Both the position numbers and the translations under genes were made by a program. A model generated the notes under the pieces. It saw nothing but the letters and a program-made list of their open reading frames with translations, was not told the DNA's origin and ran no database searches. A stretch of 64,000 nt of DNA from Camarhynchus parvulus (Eukaryota; Chordata; Aves; Passeriformes; Thraupidae), in contig NC_044571.1 of the NCBI RefSeq assembly GCF_901933205.1, forward strand, positions 57,101,994-57,165,993, written 5' to 3'. This document shows, one piece after another, positions 25,691-39,100 of the stretch; positions within the stretch are counted from its first letter, which is position 1, and each line of letters begins with the position of its first letter.

Positions 25691-28600
25691 AATAATGGGA
25701 GAAACATTTCCAGACGGAGATGAAATCTTTTTGAAAACAAGGACAACATGACTAGACTATATGAACAAATACAATTTGGACTAAATAAGGACAAAACCTG
25801 CTTCATTCTGCTCCAGTGAGTGTGGAAAGTGCAATCACAGCTAAATCAGCATGGTATTCCCACAGCATAAACTCAGTGAAACCACTGTAGAAAGGAATTT
25901 ACTCACTCAGAATATAAAAATCATTTGAATTTTTTTAGAGTTTTTTATTTCTTTGTCTTCAGGAGGAGTTATACATTCCAAATCAGTAAGATATACTGAG
26001 CATAGAATTCAACTGACCAAAGGCAGATTTTTTCACTTGCACTAGTTTCTTATTTCTCAGTAAATCTTTTGCTCAAACATGAAGGCAGAGAGTATTAATC
26101 AGAATGTGCTTTTGCTATATCTGTCTCTTCAATCAGTAAATTGCATCTTAGCTGGCTGCTGTGTCTGAAATAGTCTACAGTCAGTGACAAAAAGCAGGCA
26201 CTTCTAGGGCTTGTGTCCAGTCAGCCAGGAGCAGACAGCTAAAATTGGCCAGTTGGAGCACACCTGATGAGTGTGTCTAGTTCTCTCATTTGTTACTGAA
26301 TAAATTCACAAATAGTAGCTCACATGTACATATTCACATTATAGATGTCAGAAGGTGGGTAAGATAATTCCCGCTGTAAAAATTTTGAAGCTATAAAGAG
26401 TTTCATGGGCAAATGTTAATTCAGCCAAAAGCTATTCCTCTATTCTTAGATCTTGCTGATGTGGTTCCTCATCTTATTCTATCTGGGCTGTGAAAAATCA
26501 TAAATTTCATACTTAAAATTGATACTAGCATATAAGAAAATATTATTCTAGCGAAGCAACTTCTCATCAGAGATCAGAACTGTTAGCAGGGGAATCAGCC
26601 ACAATGTCTATTTCAGCCATTTTGTGCCTGTCTGGTAACATGCTTGGGTGCTGGTCATTATCATCTATGGTACTAAATTTTAGAACAGTCTCTGGCATGA
26701 GTTTGGTCTTCTCCCTCTAGCAGCTTTTGGGAACAATTCACAATTTACCTTCAATGTCTAAAAATGCCCTGAATTCCTGTGTACAGACAGCTGGAAAAAT
26801 CAGACCACAGGATACATTATAGAAAATTATGCTTTAAACAAACAGTGACAATATTATTTCATTTGGATAGGGGCATTGGTGAAGACTATGTTTGGTTCTC
26901 ATTTTATTTGAACCAGCTTGAGCAGTGTCTTTGGAACGCAACAATGAGAACATCCCCTTTCATTATGCAGCACAAACTGGCATCTGCTGTGCTTGTGAAC
27001 TCCAGAAGGGTCACTGTTATTGGGTCACTCCAAAGGGCATATTCAATGACAAGAACAAAGGCGAAATCAGATTATAGTGGACAAAGTTGGGAGAGTGAAG
27101 ACAAAGCAGTGGGAGTCAGTAGCCAGTGCCTCTTTTTTTTGCCCCCTCCTGGAGTTTCCTTTATTATGTTTTCTGAGTTGGGTATTCACCCTGATGGCTT
27201 TTCACTTCAGCCACTCTATTAAAAGGTTCTCCATTGTTCATCTTCTGTATGGAAGTAAGTGGAAAAGGATTTTCATGCTCTGTAGCTCAAACTGCATCAC
27301 TTCTGTGTGTTCTCCAAACAAAGATCAATGTACCATGGAATCTGCATAATTATGTCCTCTCTGACGGTAGGTTAGGGAGACAAGGCAGGCTTTCCTTGTC
27401 TCAGAGGAGCAGCTTGAGTGCAGCACACCACAAACATGGAGACAGCTGCAGGTTGTGTATGTATTTTTCATGTACACGAAATAAAACATGCAAATTAAAT
27501 TTTACCTGAAGTGTCTCACCAAAGGAAAGAGAAAAAACTTCAGAGACAAACAAAAAAATCACAGTCATGTTTTTTGTAAAATCATATACTTCCCTCCTCT
27601 GTTGTTTCAGAAATTTAAGAAAACAAAACTGTAGTTTTTACTTTCGTGAAAGCTGTCATCTTTCTTTTCTGTATTTAAAACTTTTTCTAACAGATTCACA
27701 ATTAGAAGGGAAAGGGAACAGATATACAGAGAAACTATTGTTTTTCTTCAATACCTCTTTTCAAAAATACAGATAAAGGAAGGATTTCACTCTTAACTGT
27801 CACAATAAAATGCTACAAAAAGCTCAGAAACAGGATATCCATATTGATAGGAAGGGTAGTACAGCCAAGAAGTACATCTCCATAGAATCCTGCAAGTACA
27901 GCTTCCATGTTGTTGCTAGCATTTACCTCCAAAATAATTTTTTAAAAAAGTAAGTTTGTTGAATTGCCTTCAAATAGAAGCTGAAAGGTGAATGCTTACC
28001 CTAAGTATTGTCAATCTTGTAAGGCAGAAAAATGATGCAATAAATGAGAGTTTAAAATACTCAGACTCCTTCAAGATAATTGTTCAAGTACTTGCAGTGT
28101 CAATTCATCCATTATCCCTCTCAAGTATAGCTGAGTTTTGTGTAGCATGGGGTTATACAACTCTGACACGAAACCCAACAGCTCATGGCATCTGTTCATG
28201 AATGCTGGGGAAACAAGGGGGTTTTTTTATAAGCAAAAGATTTTCAGTTTGCTAAAATTTTCTATCCTACCCATCTTCTCTCATAGACTGGAAATTATTT
28301 CCTCTTTAGTCAGGAATCAGTCTTCACCTTTTGCATGTGAAGAAAAGTTTCGTGGATTGTACAATTGCAGAGAGTTCAAATAAAATGTAACTGAAAGTCT
28401 GCGTCTTCCTTCTTTTCCCTACATCTCTCCTTATGAAACAAAAGTATCCTATCCTCACCTAAGTCAACAACAAAAGTCCTTGTTGACATCACAGTGGTAT
28501 GATTTTGCCCTTTGTAAATACAAAAGTGCATGAAACTCACTTTACATTTCTACTATTCATCTGTCATTGTATAAAAATAAATACTAATAAATATTCCTTA

Positions 28601-31600
28601 GCATTGACTTAGAGAATAATTTCATGTTAGCTTTTGCAGTTGGTAGGACTAGAGTGTTGATCTTTTTCCAGCTGTTGCAGCTATTCATGATTTTGGGTAC
28701 TGGAAATCAAAGAGGAAATGTTTCTGGTAAATGTAATAAATAAAGGTAATGGTGCAAAGCTGTGAGAGGGCGCTAACATTAGTCTTGAGGAATGCACACC
28801 AGCAAAAAACACTTGAAAAATCAATAGAAAGGTCTCACCTTTCTTCAGACATCTAAGTGAGCAATACTTTGAAGGGAAAGAACATGATTTGAAAATGTCA
28901 CTGTGATGGTCCTGTGGCTCTTTCAAGTGGGGATATAAAATAATATACCTTATTCTGAGCAAAGTTTTCAAAATGCAAAAGCCTTTTCCTATTTTCTGCT
29001 GCTTGCATAGTGGTGTTGAAGCACTTACAGCAAATTTCTGATGGATTTTACAGTCAGAGTCTGCCATCAGTTCATATATTCTTAGCAAAACACACTGGTG
29101 ATAGCAAACTCTGCATAAATTATTTCGAAGGAATTTGCTACTCTCTGAAAGTGACTCTGCTCTCTGTGCCTCACAATACTTTTTCTGGCTTAATCGTAAC
29201 AACATTAATGAGACAAGTATACACATCAATTTAGCCTATATAATAAACAATTTTATATGAGTTTTTTATCATTATGGTTTTAATTGATTTTTCCTTGTCC
29301 CTCAAATTTACACATTTGTTGAAACATATTGGTGAGACTAGGACTGATGCTACACCACTGAGCACTGAAGTGAAATGAGACAACTCACAGTAACTCTTAG
29401 CTTCAATGGGAAAAGGTTATGCAAAATGTTTTACAAATGCAAATTCAGAACATCTAAATTTTGAATTTTTAGCCACTTATAGCAGAAAAAAAAATTAAAA
29501 GGGTTTAGGCATCTGATTTCCTAAGAAATCAAATGGAATGGAAAGATTGGTGTTGAAATATCTTTAAATCTTTGTGCAGAAGATTTTAAGAAAAATCAGT
29601 GAACAAGAGGACCCTAAAGCACTGTAAAAATATTTTTACTGTCTTTTTATCTCCCAGTTAATTTGTCCCGGTTTTTCCATGTTCTAGATTTTTTCCCTTT
29701 TTCTTTCATAATATATCTTATAATCTTCAAATTCTTATGTCAAACTTAAAGTATTCAATAGGGATCCTACCAAATAGACTCCTGTAGGATTTGAGATTTC
29801 AATAATCTTTAAATTATTTTCTCTCTCAGCATTCTGTTGTGGGAGAAAGATGTGTTTTGCACTTCACACATGGAATACTATGGCATTGAGAATCTAATGA
29901 TATTGTGGGAGGAGTGGGAGCTTCAGACAAGCCCTGCCTTAGCCTCAGATTTTGGCAACAGCTTAAATTTTAAAAAATCACTCTGGCCTGCAGGTTCCTG
30001 TGATGGCAAATCAGGACCATTTATAAAAATGAATTTGTAATAAACTATCAAGAGATAACAGATAGAATACCTTAATCGGAATTACTCACTACACAGTATA
30101 AAACTAAAGGAACTACTAGTCGATTACAGCCCAACGTAAAACAGTGCACGACACTGAGGTACCAATATTAAAGCCAGTGAAAGAAATTGTATTGATTAGG
30201 AGTCAAATGTAACTTACCACCAAAACCACAATAACATACGCAGAGCCCTTTCACTTAAACCGTGGGCAGTAACAACAAAGCAGGTATCCCTACCCACAGG
30301 AGAAACTCCACACATTTCCAGGGAAGGTGTAGAAGATTTCTGCTCTCTGGAAGTTTGGTGTTGCCTCTATAGTCTTAAAGTGAGGTGTCCGTTGGTCAGA
30401 AATCCAGCTTATCTTTCCAGATCTCACTTCAGCTGTGAGATGTTTATTGGCAGTTGGGAGATGCCAGATCAGTGTTAACCCCATGACACCGAAATCACTC
30501 ACTGTAAGACAGCTTGTCCTGTTTGAGTTATCTCACTGGTTAGCAAGCAATCAATAAGCTCTTGGTGGGGCCTGAGATGCCCTGCTACAAATTAATGGAC
30601 CAAAAACATAATTCAGGCATCTAACATCAAATACACATGCAGTTTAGAAATCATCATCCCCACGTCATTATCCTTAAGACTCCCTCTCAGAATATCTTAG
30701 AAATTCCCAAATTTCAGTGATTCTTTACATTGTGACCTTTAAAAAAACCTTCCTAGGCAACTGAAGATGAATTGGAGCACATGTATTCAAGCACTCAAGC
30801 TGTAACATTTTTGAGCAACACAGCACCTAGAAATTAAATAAAGCTATTCAGAGACACCAGCCATTCTTTCCCTTAAATTCCATGGGGAATTTGATCTTAC
30901 AGATGCTCTAGGAGCAAGACAAATGTGCATAATAAGCTTCTAAAACAGAGGACAGAACTTGAAAACAAACATAGCTGGAAGACCGAAAATTAATTTTTAC
31001 ACTGATATGGTCAGTTTTGTGATTGGGTTTGTTCAGGTTTTTTTCAGAGCTGTCTCTCAGATCTTGTTTTCTGACTTTATTAGTTCATCTAGTTAGGGAA
31101 TAAATAAATGCAAATTATGAAGTGTATAGTTAGGCTCATGAAGTTTAAGCACTTATATTAGCCAGGCCGTTTGTCAGTTAAAACAAAGTGTATCTCAGTA
31201 TATTTCGACTTAATTTTTTAATTGCAATTTTAATTAACTCACAATAACGTTTATTATTTTAAAGGAATATGTCATGAGGTAGAAGTGAATGGTGGGGGTA
31301 GATGGACAACATAATAGTGAAAGATCAATGGGATTTCAGAGGGCTTTTTTCCCCAATGAGGTGGCATCTATGTATTAGTTTCCCAATTTTTCCCCCTCTC
31401 TCTCTCTCTCTTTCTCAGATGATCCTAAAGTCCCACATGCTATTGCACATTAATTCCCACTTTGCCAATTATGCCTTCAGAATGTGAACATGCTGTTCTG
31501 AGAAGTTCATTTTTTTTCCTAGTAATATTAATTTACAATTACATAGGCAATAATAATGTTTTTTAAATTCTTCCACATTTTACATATTTTAACAGCCTTT

Positions 31601-34600
31601 CTGAGTTAGAAAGCCTGCGCACTTATACCTCATAAAATCTGAATCAGAGCTAGAGTACGTGCCTGTTTTTGCTTTACTGGAATTTGGAGTTTTTCTGCTG
31701 GTTTCCACAAGAAAACAGTTTGAGGCCCAACTGTGGATAAAAGAAATCTTTCTTTAGCCAGTACATCTCAACCAGTCCATAGTAACCTGTTGGGGTGAGA
31801 AAAGTTCAAGCCAAAAGCTGTTGATTTCCCTAGAGCCAATCAAAATGATAGATGCAGTGGTGGAAGATCACAGCTGACTGGGTTTAGTCCTCTCATCACT
31901 AGCTGCAGATGGCATGCAATTTAGGGATGCCCATTTGGTAAAATTTACCAGTTTCTCTGGAGATCACACATATGGGTTTGCATTTAAAAAACAATTGTAT
32001 CAGGAATAGCATTTTAAACAACAGATGTAAAAATTAACAGTGAAAGAATGCCCCAAAAGCCAAATATATCCACACCAGAGAATGGAAAGAACATGTGTTA
32101 TGCTTTACAGAACTCCATTTGACATTTTAACTTTCTTAAAAAAAGGACAGAAAATGACCATAAAAATGCAATACTTGCTAAATTTCATAAATTAGATACA
32201 AGCCTTTTTCTTTACAGTTTATGGCCTTTGGATATTTGACATAATCTTTTTTCCAACATTTTCAAAGCCACAATCTCAAATCTTCACAGAGCGAAGAAGA
32301 ATTCAAGAGAATCTTGAAGAGAATTATGAGTTGGGCTGATATCTTTGTTTGCTTTGAATTCTAGATTTAGCTAAAAGGAAACACACAAACAGATTATTTA
32401 CTGTAATCTTTCCTTAATTCAGAGCAGATATTTTTCTAGTGTTTAGACTTTGACCAAATGACTGGTGCAGAATTTCAGACACTTGCATGAATAAAATAAA
32501 GTCAAATACTAATAATTAATCCTACAAAGTTATCTTATCAGTAAAACAGCTGTCAGGGTAAATCATAATACTGAACAAAGATAGTTAAAGAAACAGTTAT
32601 ATTCACTATAAAAATCCACCAAAAGAAGAAAATCTCAATTTATATAATACAGTATCAAAATCACTTTTGAAAGTAATCTGATTTCCTTTTTTCTGTTTAA
32701 GTGTGGATATTTCCTGATGAGAAGCAACTGTGTCTTCAACAACATAGACCATTACGTCTCTCTAAGCTAACACTACAAATGAGAAGAAAACATAACTGAG
32801 AGGTTGGGTTTGAACCTGTACTTTTCACTGCAAGTAGTCCTTCAGTGGACACAATTGTATGTATTCTTTTTCTCAGTCTCCTGATTTAAATAACCTGGGC
32901 TACTAGAAGACATGGTAATTATGACATCAGAAAGCAATATTCATAAGTTACATAACTTTTCAAAATGATAGGATTTGGTTTGGTTTTATTTGTGAAGTAG
33001 AAAGATGGGAAATTAATGTACTACAGATTCAGTGAATGTGAAATTGGTTTTTACAAAGGAGAAAAAAATTATCACAGTAATGAAATATTTATAGCACCAT
33101 TATGAAAGGAAAACCATGAACAAGCAGCAATAGGACCTTTAGTATTCCATAATATGTAGGCAAATCAGTTGCTGTCATCCATTTCTGCTATGTTGATATA
33201 AATATTTCTACCTAAAGCATTTTCACCTTAGCCTATTGTATTGACAAACTGCTAACAACTTTTGAGCATGCTAAATCCTGTAAGTAGTCATCATGTGCCT
33301 AGGCAGAGATAAAAGCATTTCTGTGGCAAAGAAAAGAAAAAAAAAAAAGTGTAAAAGTCTAAAGACATTAAAAAAAAAGCTATTTACAACTTTTACTGTT
33401 TTTGCTGAACCAAAGAAAAAACAAGTGTTAGAAAAGATTATGGCTCAAGTGGCAAAAACATACAGGCTTCTTAATTTAATACAAACCAGCTTCTGAGGAC
33501 CATTACAGATGCTACAATATAATCTGTACAATCAAGTTAAAAAAGATAATGTTTTGAGAGAACAACTAAATTAATTTAATATCTGATTTCAGTTAGCTTC
33601 TTCTGTTGACAATAAATAAATAAGATTAGAACATACTGTGTTGTTCTTTTTTCTCTTTTTTTATTTTTCAGGTTTGGTTTTTTTTCCCCTTCTTAAATAC
33701 TTTTGGCCAGATATGCAGCTGGCAAGGACTGGAGGATACAATGCAGCCTGAGCCTGAGGCTGGGTCACTTAATGTTAAGTCACTCTCAGACTGAGATAAA
33801 ACCAAGTGGCTATGAATAAGTCAGGAATAAGAAAGACAAATAGTGACACACATTACAGTTAGTCAAAACTGTTAATAAATAAAGATTGCACATTTGAATT
33901 TACACAAAAATAATAGCTTTTTATTAATTCAGAACTTTGTAATATAGACAGCCTCATAATGATTAATCTATACTATTATTGTTCCTTTAATAAGCTGTTT
34001 AGGATCTTTTGCAAAATATGAAAAGAACTGATGTGCCAGTGAACTTCTGAGCCTTTTGTTAATGAAGAATGATATAATCAAGGGAAACAAACTCATTGTC
34101 TTGAAGGCACCAAGCAGTCTGGGAATACCTCATAGGTCACAACAAACGGATCATACCACAGACAAGGAAATAGGATTCCTAGGCTTTAGCATCTTGCTAA
34201 AAATATCTCCTAAGATTTGTTAGAAATGTATTCAGTTATGTCCCCAAATACATAATTTCCATGTCAGAAAGGGAGATAATTTGCAAATCAATATTGGAGG
34301 GAGACCTTGCAGGATAATTGAAGGAGCTGAAGGGAAAGGAAGCAGAAGAACATTGAGAGCCTCTGTAAGCATCTCTCACTACACCAAGGTCAGCATGAAA
34401 TGTGCCTGTCAATATCTAAGATGTTTTTGGTGTGCAGCTGTTTGTGAAGGGGATATCTTGAGCTTTTATTTGCTGAAAGAACTGGGGCTACCAGTGGGAT
34501 TATCCACTACCATTGACTTCAGCTAAGGTTTCGGTCTACACTCTCAACTGGCCATATATATACAAATGAGAACCTAAGTGCTTAAAATAGAATGTCTACA

Positions 34601-35549
34601 AAGTTTAGATACTAAAAACGTAATCACAGTTTAGCTTGCATCTGATCTCATAGATGACCCAACATCCACAGATATTCCGCTGTTAGATTATCAACTCTCC
34701 TATTTGTCTAGGCACAAGTTCATCCTACCTATATCAACATGAAAATTAGGCACCTAACCACTCTTTAAAAACTGGTGACATATAGATATCTACAGAAAAC
34801 AATTCAGAATCCTAAGCTTTAGATTTTCTGTGTTCTAGAACAGAGCAGTTTTAATGTGACCAGAAAATTGATCACACCTCAGAGCTGGTATTCAGATGCT
34901 AGTCTTTCCTGCTCTAGTCTTTCCTACTATGATTTTTCCTACTATGTTCATATTAATGGTACAATTCAGAAGATTTCTACAGAGCATGTGTAACACATCC
35001 CATTAGGATTGGTTTCATCCCAAAAGATAGAGTCAAAGCTTCATCCTTAGTTTATAATGGGCTAAATAGTAGTATCCTGCCTTTCCCTATAAAGCAGGAC
35101 ACATGAGCTGAAATTCTACCAAGTCTGGTAACTTTCTATCACAATTCGGTCATGACTCAACCCAAGGTCCCTAACTAATGGGATATAGTCTTTCTGAAAT
35201 ATTGGTACAGACATTCTTACTGTCGACACTGATCGGGAAGAATTCAAGATTCATTGGCACTGACAGTATTTATTATATGTCACTTACACTTACACCGCCT
35301 CTTTTCATACAATTTTTTCCAACAGGAGGCACCAGTAATATGAGGCTGCTTAGCATCTTTTCATTGATTAGATCAATATCAGCCTCCAGATTATTGTAGA
35401 CTGTTAAACCACGTGAGAGATGTTTTAAAGAGAAAAAAAAGGAGCAAATTTGAAAATTGTTGGTGATAGGTACAGCAGAATTTTTTTTTAATATTAAAGA
35501 TAGACAGAACTGGTTAATAAATAGAATAGAGGATAAAAAAATGCCAATA
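25691..35549. other. Intergenic DNA, no gene supported
   Basis: It contains the longest unexplained frame of the window (minus strand, 28681-29226 from its first ATG, 181 codons) and a CpG-richer block at 30.05-30.60 kb that may be an unrecognised element. Neither shows recognisable homology. Confidence 0.6.
31393..31418. repeat. (CT)n pyrimidine tract ending in CAG
   Basis: ccctctctctctctctct followed by tttctcag. It resembles a 3' splice site, but no coding exon follows on the plus strand, so I treat it as a microsatellite. Confidence 0.85.
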
Positions 35550-35900
35550 CATTAACAGAGAGGGGCTCCAAGGTTTCATATTAAACTCCATGTTTTTTAA
35601 TAAATTTTATTAATTATCTGAAAGAGAAGATTGTGCAGTGAGGTAAAAAAATGACACAAAGTTGGCAGTCAAGACTAGAAGGTATTGCAAAAATCATTAG
35701 CAGAGGAAAAGCACCTGATATTCAGTTTTAGGCTTCCTGGTTTCACAGATGATAATTGCTTCAAAACTACTTAAATCAATTGCCTATACTGGAGGAAGTA
35801 GGAAGAATGTACTGCAGTGCATTTCCATGGCTTGGGATTTGTTTTTGTCCCAGCTGGAACTCTGTAGACCCAGGAAAGTCTGTAAATAAGTCAATGAAAT
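35550..35900 (+). mobile_element. Possible ancient CR1-like RT relic
   Basis: The plus strand near 35595-35670 reads attaattatctgaaagag, then aatgacacaaagttggcag. This recalls the CR1 block encoding 'FINDLE....FADDTKLGG'. Divergence is high and no other block is secure, so the call and the limits are tentative. Confidence 0.35.
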
Positions 35901-36099
35901 ACTTGCATCAAAAATGTCACCAAGTTATTTGGATGAATAGCATGATAATAATTCATGTGGTAAAAGCTAAGAAGTCTTTCCATAAATCAGTAGTGTGGTC
36001 TTAATTCCAGCAAGTGTTGTACAAACTAGCATCCATCAGAAAGATTATTTGGGAATTAAAGTGGGTAGAAGAAAGGCAGAAATAACCAGAATTCAGATT

Positions 36100-36134
36100 A
36101 AAAAAAAAAAAAAAAACAAAAACAAAAACAAAAA
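36100..36134. repeat. Poly(A) with (AAAAAC)n
   Basis: Seventeen A followed by three CAAAAA-like units. It could be the tail of a retroposed sequence or plain slippage; no target-site duplication was recognised. Confidence 0.88.
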
Positions 36135-39100
36135 GGTAAGTTTAGCAGAGGAAGGGCAATACCAAAACGAGCAGAGAATTAGCTTGCATATTAAATTTGT
36201 ATCATCAGTGTACTAATAGGTTTTAACATCCTGGAGCAGTCTCACCTGGCTGCTCCACTGCCACTTTGACCACATGCCCAGAAGCCATATTCCATCTCTG
36301 TCTTGGGCCTCCAAACACTGTCTGGGCTACATTATAGGGATTCCTGTCTCCAGCCTGGCTCCCTGGATTGACCTCATTCTCATGGATGTCTCATGGATGA
36401 ATCCCTTAGGTGTACTCTCTGTCTTACCTCAGAGACTGTCTCTGTCCTGTGTCTTGCTGCCCCTGATGGGAGCCTGTGGATGTATTCTGGAGCTGATGGA
36501 TTGATTGCCATGTTGGGAGCTAATGATGGACATTGTAGAGCCTGTAGCTCTGCCCACTGTGCTCTGGCCCTGTAGGACTGCATCCCATAGTGAGAGCTCT
36601 ACCTGCTCTAGGGTCTCCATGGCTCCCTTCTGGGCTCCTGTTAGTCCAGGAAGCAGCCATTCCTTATTCATCTGGGAAGTGAATTTTTAGATGTCTATCT
36701 TTAAAACAGCAAAATTAGTCTGAGACCCCTTGTTTAGTCTACAAAATAACCTTGTTCACATTACTTCTGTAGTGGAAAACATCTGGAACTGACACTGTCT
36801 TGGCTGACCTGAGCACCTAGGTACTGCTCACCTAAACCCATTTGTTCTGCTGGACTTCACTTGTAAACCAGCACCACAGTAACACAAGTTAGCAGGGGTG
36901 AAGACTTGTTGGTTGGCTAGCGTTTGAGACTCTAGAGAAGAAAGAGTCTCTGGTAAAATGAATAACTCAGTCTTCAGAACAGGGTCTGAAGAGTGTGTGC
37001 TAAACAAGTCTTTACATCACTAATTTTGAATAATGACAATAGTCAATGAACATCATCCCCAACTTTGCATTAAATGAGCGAGACTGTTGATTATGTCAAT
37101 GAAGATAGTGCCACAGGAGGAGTTCCAGTTGCTGTAAATTATAGATACAGATTATGCCTTAGCTTTGGGTGTTTAGTGATTCTGTTCTCTTGAAATGAGT
37201 GTTTTTTAAATGGATAAATTGAGTGTCCTTGAGAACAGTCAGGGAAAATTGGTTCCACCTATGTGTAGACATCTAAACATAAAACTGATTTAAAGCAACC
37301 TTATTACTGTCATTTTGCAACTTTGTATTGGTCAATTTTTGCATCCTTTATGATTATCTTTCTGATACATATTTTTTCCTAGAACATATTCAATATGCAG
37401 ACGAACAATTATCTGTTAACATCCTGAATTGTATTCTGAAATGTGAAACAGATTTCCTCTTCCTATTATTGTACAGTAAGGAAGAATCCCAGCCATTGCT
37501 AATATCCATCACATAATGCATTACATACTCTTTTCTTTTCTGGCTTCATATGCTTATCTCTTGATGAAATGTAACACTTGTAAATATCATCCTCCATGGT
37601 CTCTTTTTCTGAATCACTCACATTTATAGCAAAACATTAAGGTCATATGAGGAGTTACAGTGCAGAAAACAATTCATATCTTGTTTACTCCTGCCTTTTT
37701 CTTTTACTTTCAGGCAACTTTATGTATCTGACACTCTTCAACTTGTTTATTTTGCAACACCATTGCATATTTCACAGCTGTCTCTGTGGAAATCTTAATT
37801 GCAGGTTTTAAGGTTAAGTTCTTGCTTTTAAAAGCTGCATCTTTGAGTACTCATTACCATGCAGAGTGGGCAAAAATCTCTTTAGGTATCACTCCAGTTA
37901 TCAACAGACTGGCAGGATTCAACCACTCACCTCAGCTTTACTATGCTGACTACAGTACTCTCACTTTTTGACTGAAATTAGTTGGAAAAAACAAGGCATT
38001 ACAAACACCAAGTTATATGCTTTAACTCACAGAGAAAGAAAAATTATTTTCTTACTTTTTCTGTCAAAAATCTTTCATTTATTTTAAACTCTTTCTGAGT
38101 GCCTGAATCAGTTTACCTTATCCAAAAACTCAAATTGGGGTTGGGCAAAACCCTCTCTGATAATGTGGCGCAGATAATACTGAATTAGTCAGAGTTCCCA
38201 TCCCAGTCCTTCAAAATCTCACCAATCCCAACATCTGAAAATGAAGCTACTCAGCAGACTCATATCCTCACATTCACTGGCACACTGGAGGCAATGCTCC
38301 ACACTCACCCCTGGAGCCCCAACTGAACCCCAAAGTGTCCACCTGAGAGGAAGTCCCATCTGGGGGAAGGTCCCAGGAAGGCCAAAGGCTACTTAAACTG
38401 AAGCATGAGACTGAAAACTCATGTGCAAGTCTTGATCCTGCCTCCTCTTGGAAGTTATGTCAGCTGAGCACCACTGGAACCAGGAATGATAGCTATGTTT
38501 GTTCTTTCCATATCTTTTCTGTCTTACTTTCTTTCTCCTTCTCCTAATTCCCTCTTTGCGGAGTTTTGAGTAACTGAAAATTGGGCAGGCTTGGAGTTTG
38601 CTAAGTTGAACGGGCTGAGTGAATGCTTTCAGGTGTGTTTTATGTTGATTGAACGCTTTATGTTGATTTAAGCTGTTGTCAAAGTTGTCTGATTCTCTGA
38701 AGTTGCCAGTAAAGTTTCTGGTTGTTTTGACCCCTTGAGAATATCTTGTTGGTATTTCCTCCATGAAGCTAATTCAGAATACATAAAAACCACACAAGCC
38801 CTTTTAAGAGGCTCTTTGAGTGACATTTTGGGGGCCTTACACAAGGATAAGGCAAATAATAGGTAGAAGGGACTAACTCTGAACAGTTTGGACACAAGTC
38901 ACTGTACTTGGCCCTGTGGAACAGGGATCAGTCCCTTGCAGTGTGTAGCTATTGCTGTCTTAATATCATCTGAGCTAGGCTCATAGAAATCAACCTAAGT
39001 CAAATTTAAGGCTTTTTGTTCAGTGAAAAAAAGACAGAAACGTTCACTGTATTCAGCTTAGGGTCTTATATGCTTATGCTTGAGTTTTATATAGAAAGAA

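Noticed and set aside
26779..27222. 147-codon plus-strand frame
   Set aside because: It opens with GTG, its first ATG is ~55 codons in, and no domain or homology is recognisable.
31393..31430. Pyrimidine tract plus CAG resembling a 3' splice acceptor
   Set aside because: It is a (CT)n microsatellite and no coding exon or conserved reading frame follows.
36100..36134. Poly(A) tract as the tail of a processed pseudogene
   Set aside because: No upstream sequence resembles a spliced host mRNA and no flanking direct repeat was found.
38393..38764. 123-codon basic minus-strand frame
   Set aside because: It lies in a block that looks like a degraded repeat; basic composition follows from purine-rich DNA.
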